Positions 63,401 to 64,000 of a DNA stretch of 64,000 nt are shown here, one piece after another; the first letter of the stretch is position 1; the number at the start of each line of letters is the position of its first letter. Source of the DNA: Takakia lepidozioides (lineage: Eukaryota > Streptophyta > Takakiopsida > Takakiales > Takakiaceae); the NCBI GenBank assembly GCA_030704615.1, contig CM060732.1, forward strand, positions 28,377,053 through 28,441,052. Direction: 5' to 3'. The position numbers and the translations under genes are program-made. The notes below the pieces were generated by a model that ran no database searches, was not told where the DNA came from, and saw nothing but the letters and a program-made list of their open reading frames with translations.

Positions 63401-64000
63401 CTAAAGTTACACGATCCATAGAATCAGTGACAAGTGGACACATAATAACTTCAGGAAAATGGCTGACGGAAGAGGAAACGGAAATTACTTTAAAAATGGA
63501 CATGTGGAGGTCGGGGCGCGACACACAGCCGAGAAGGAAGTGCAAGAACAGGTGTCAAAAAGAAAGAGGACAAGAACGGCCGTCAAAAGGGATGAAAGGC
63601 GGGCCCATTAATGAGTACGGAAAAAGGGAAACGGAACGAACGGCAAGTACAGAAAAGCGGAATTCTTGTCACATGTGTGATCCTAGTGGACTATCCAACA
63701 GGGAAAGTCCACTAAAGAAGATAAAATCTAAAATCCAGTCACAGCGGATACAACCAATAGAAAACCAGAGAAAGGATCAAGAAAATGGAGGGAAATTGAG
63801 CGCAAGAGGCGGCGTCGTTCTGAGTAACGGGCGTCTCGACAGGACAGACCATCAATGCTATACCTTGGAAACTATGGAGGAACTAACAGACTATACGCTC
63901 GCAATATTACTTACGCAGTGGCATAGACACGAAAGGACAGAGCGGAGCTTTTCTCTTGAGCGATGCTTGCAAGCCCCGCAGGCTTACAAGAAATTACCCA
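63401..64000 (+). mobile_element. 3' spacer of LTR element 2
   Basis: No coding similarity. The sequence is purine-rich and probably belongs to the long non-coding stretch between integrase and 3' LTR found in Tat/Ogre-type elements. The LTR start TGTCGGGGACTTAG is not present, so the 3' LTR lies beyond the window or has been lost. Confidence 0.5.

Overview
This is nuclear DNA of a land plant. The intron-containing genes follow plant protein families closely: plant-type calnexin, AIR9, tubulin-folding cofactor C, a UBLCP1-type phosphatase and epsilon-COP. The first 9.4 kb is packed with debris of PLS/DYW-class pentatricopeptide repeat (PPR) genes, a class strongly amplified in several seed-free plants such as lycophytes, ferns and hornworts. 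Seed-free origin is my inference; I cannot name a species. All gene models were read by eye from conserved peptides and GT..AG boundaries.

Layout. (1) 0.35-9.4 kb: a same-strand field of broken PPR-DYW copies with internal tandem amplifications (372-bp, about 195-bp and 90-bp units), one surviving DYW tail and a long poly-G tract. (2) 9.4-17.2 kb: gene-poor DNA with an unrecognised decayed reading frame, a tRNA-derived SINE-like element and a possible LINE remnant. (3) 17.2-23.4 kb, plus strand: the last five exons of epsilon-COP (5' exons not found), then a complete six-exon UBLCP1 gene. (4) 24.2-26.7 kb: two U6 snRNA-like sequences in opposite orientation, a remnant of an unidentified plant gene invaded by a PPR fragment, and an IQ67-domain fragment. 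(5) 28.0-29.4 kb, minus: complete two-exon tubulin-folding cofactor C. (6) 30.1-30.8 kb: fossils of a Ty3 RNase H and of ribosomal protein S13. (7) 32.6-38.5 kb, minus: a complete, intronless AIR9 reading frame of 1,952 codons. (8) 41.8-47.5 kb, minus: a complete eight-exon calnexin gene encoding 552 residues. (9) 48.1-64.0 kb: nested transposons. A LINE is broken by a truncated Ty3-type LTR element that runs directly into a MULE-like transposase gene. The LINE reverse transcriptase follows and is broken by a second Ty3 element of the Athila/Tat type, which runs off the window.

The host genes are housekeeping functions: COPI vesicle coat, nuclear CTD/proteasome phosphatase, tubulin folding, cortical microtubule/division-site protein and ER lectin chaperone. 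There is no sign of a shared operon-like system. The most unusual material is the PPR graveyard, the intronless AIR9, and the second LTR element, which carries CACAGCC-type minisatellites both inside its LTR and, in frame, at the C-terminal end of its integrase ORF.
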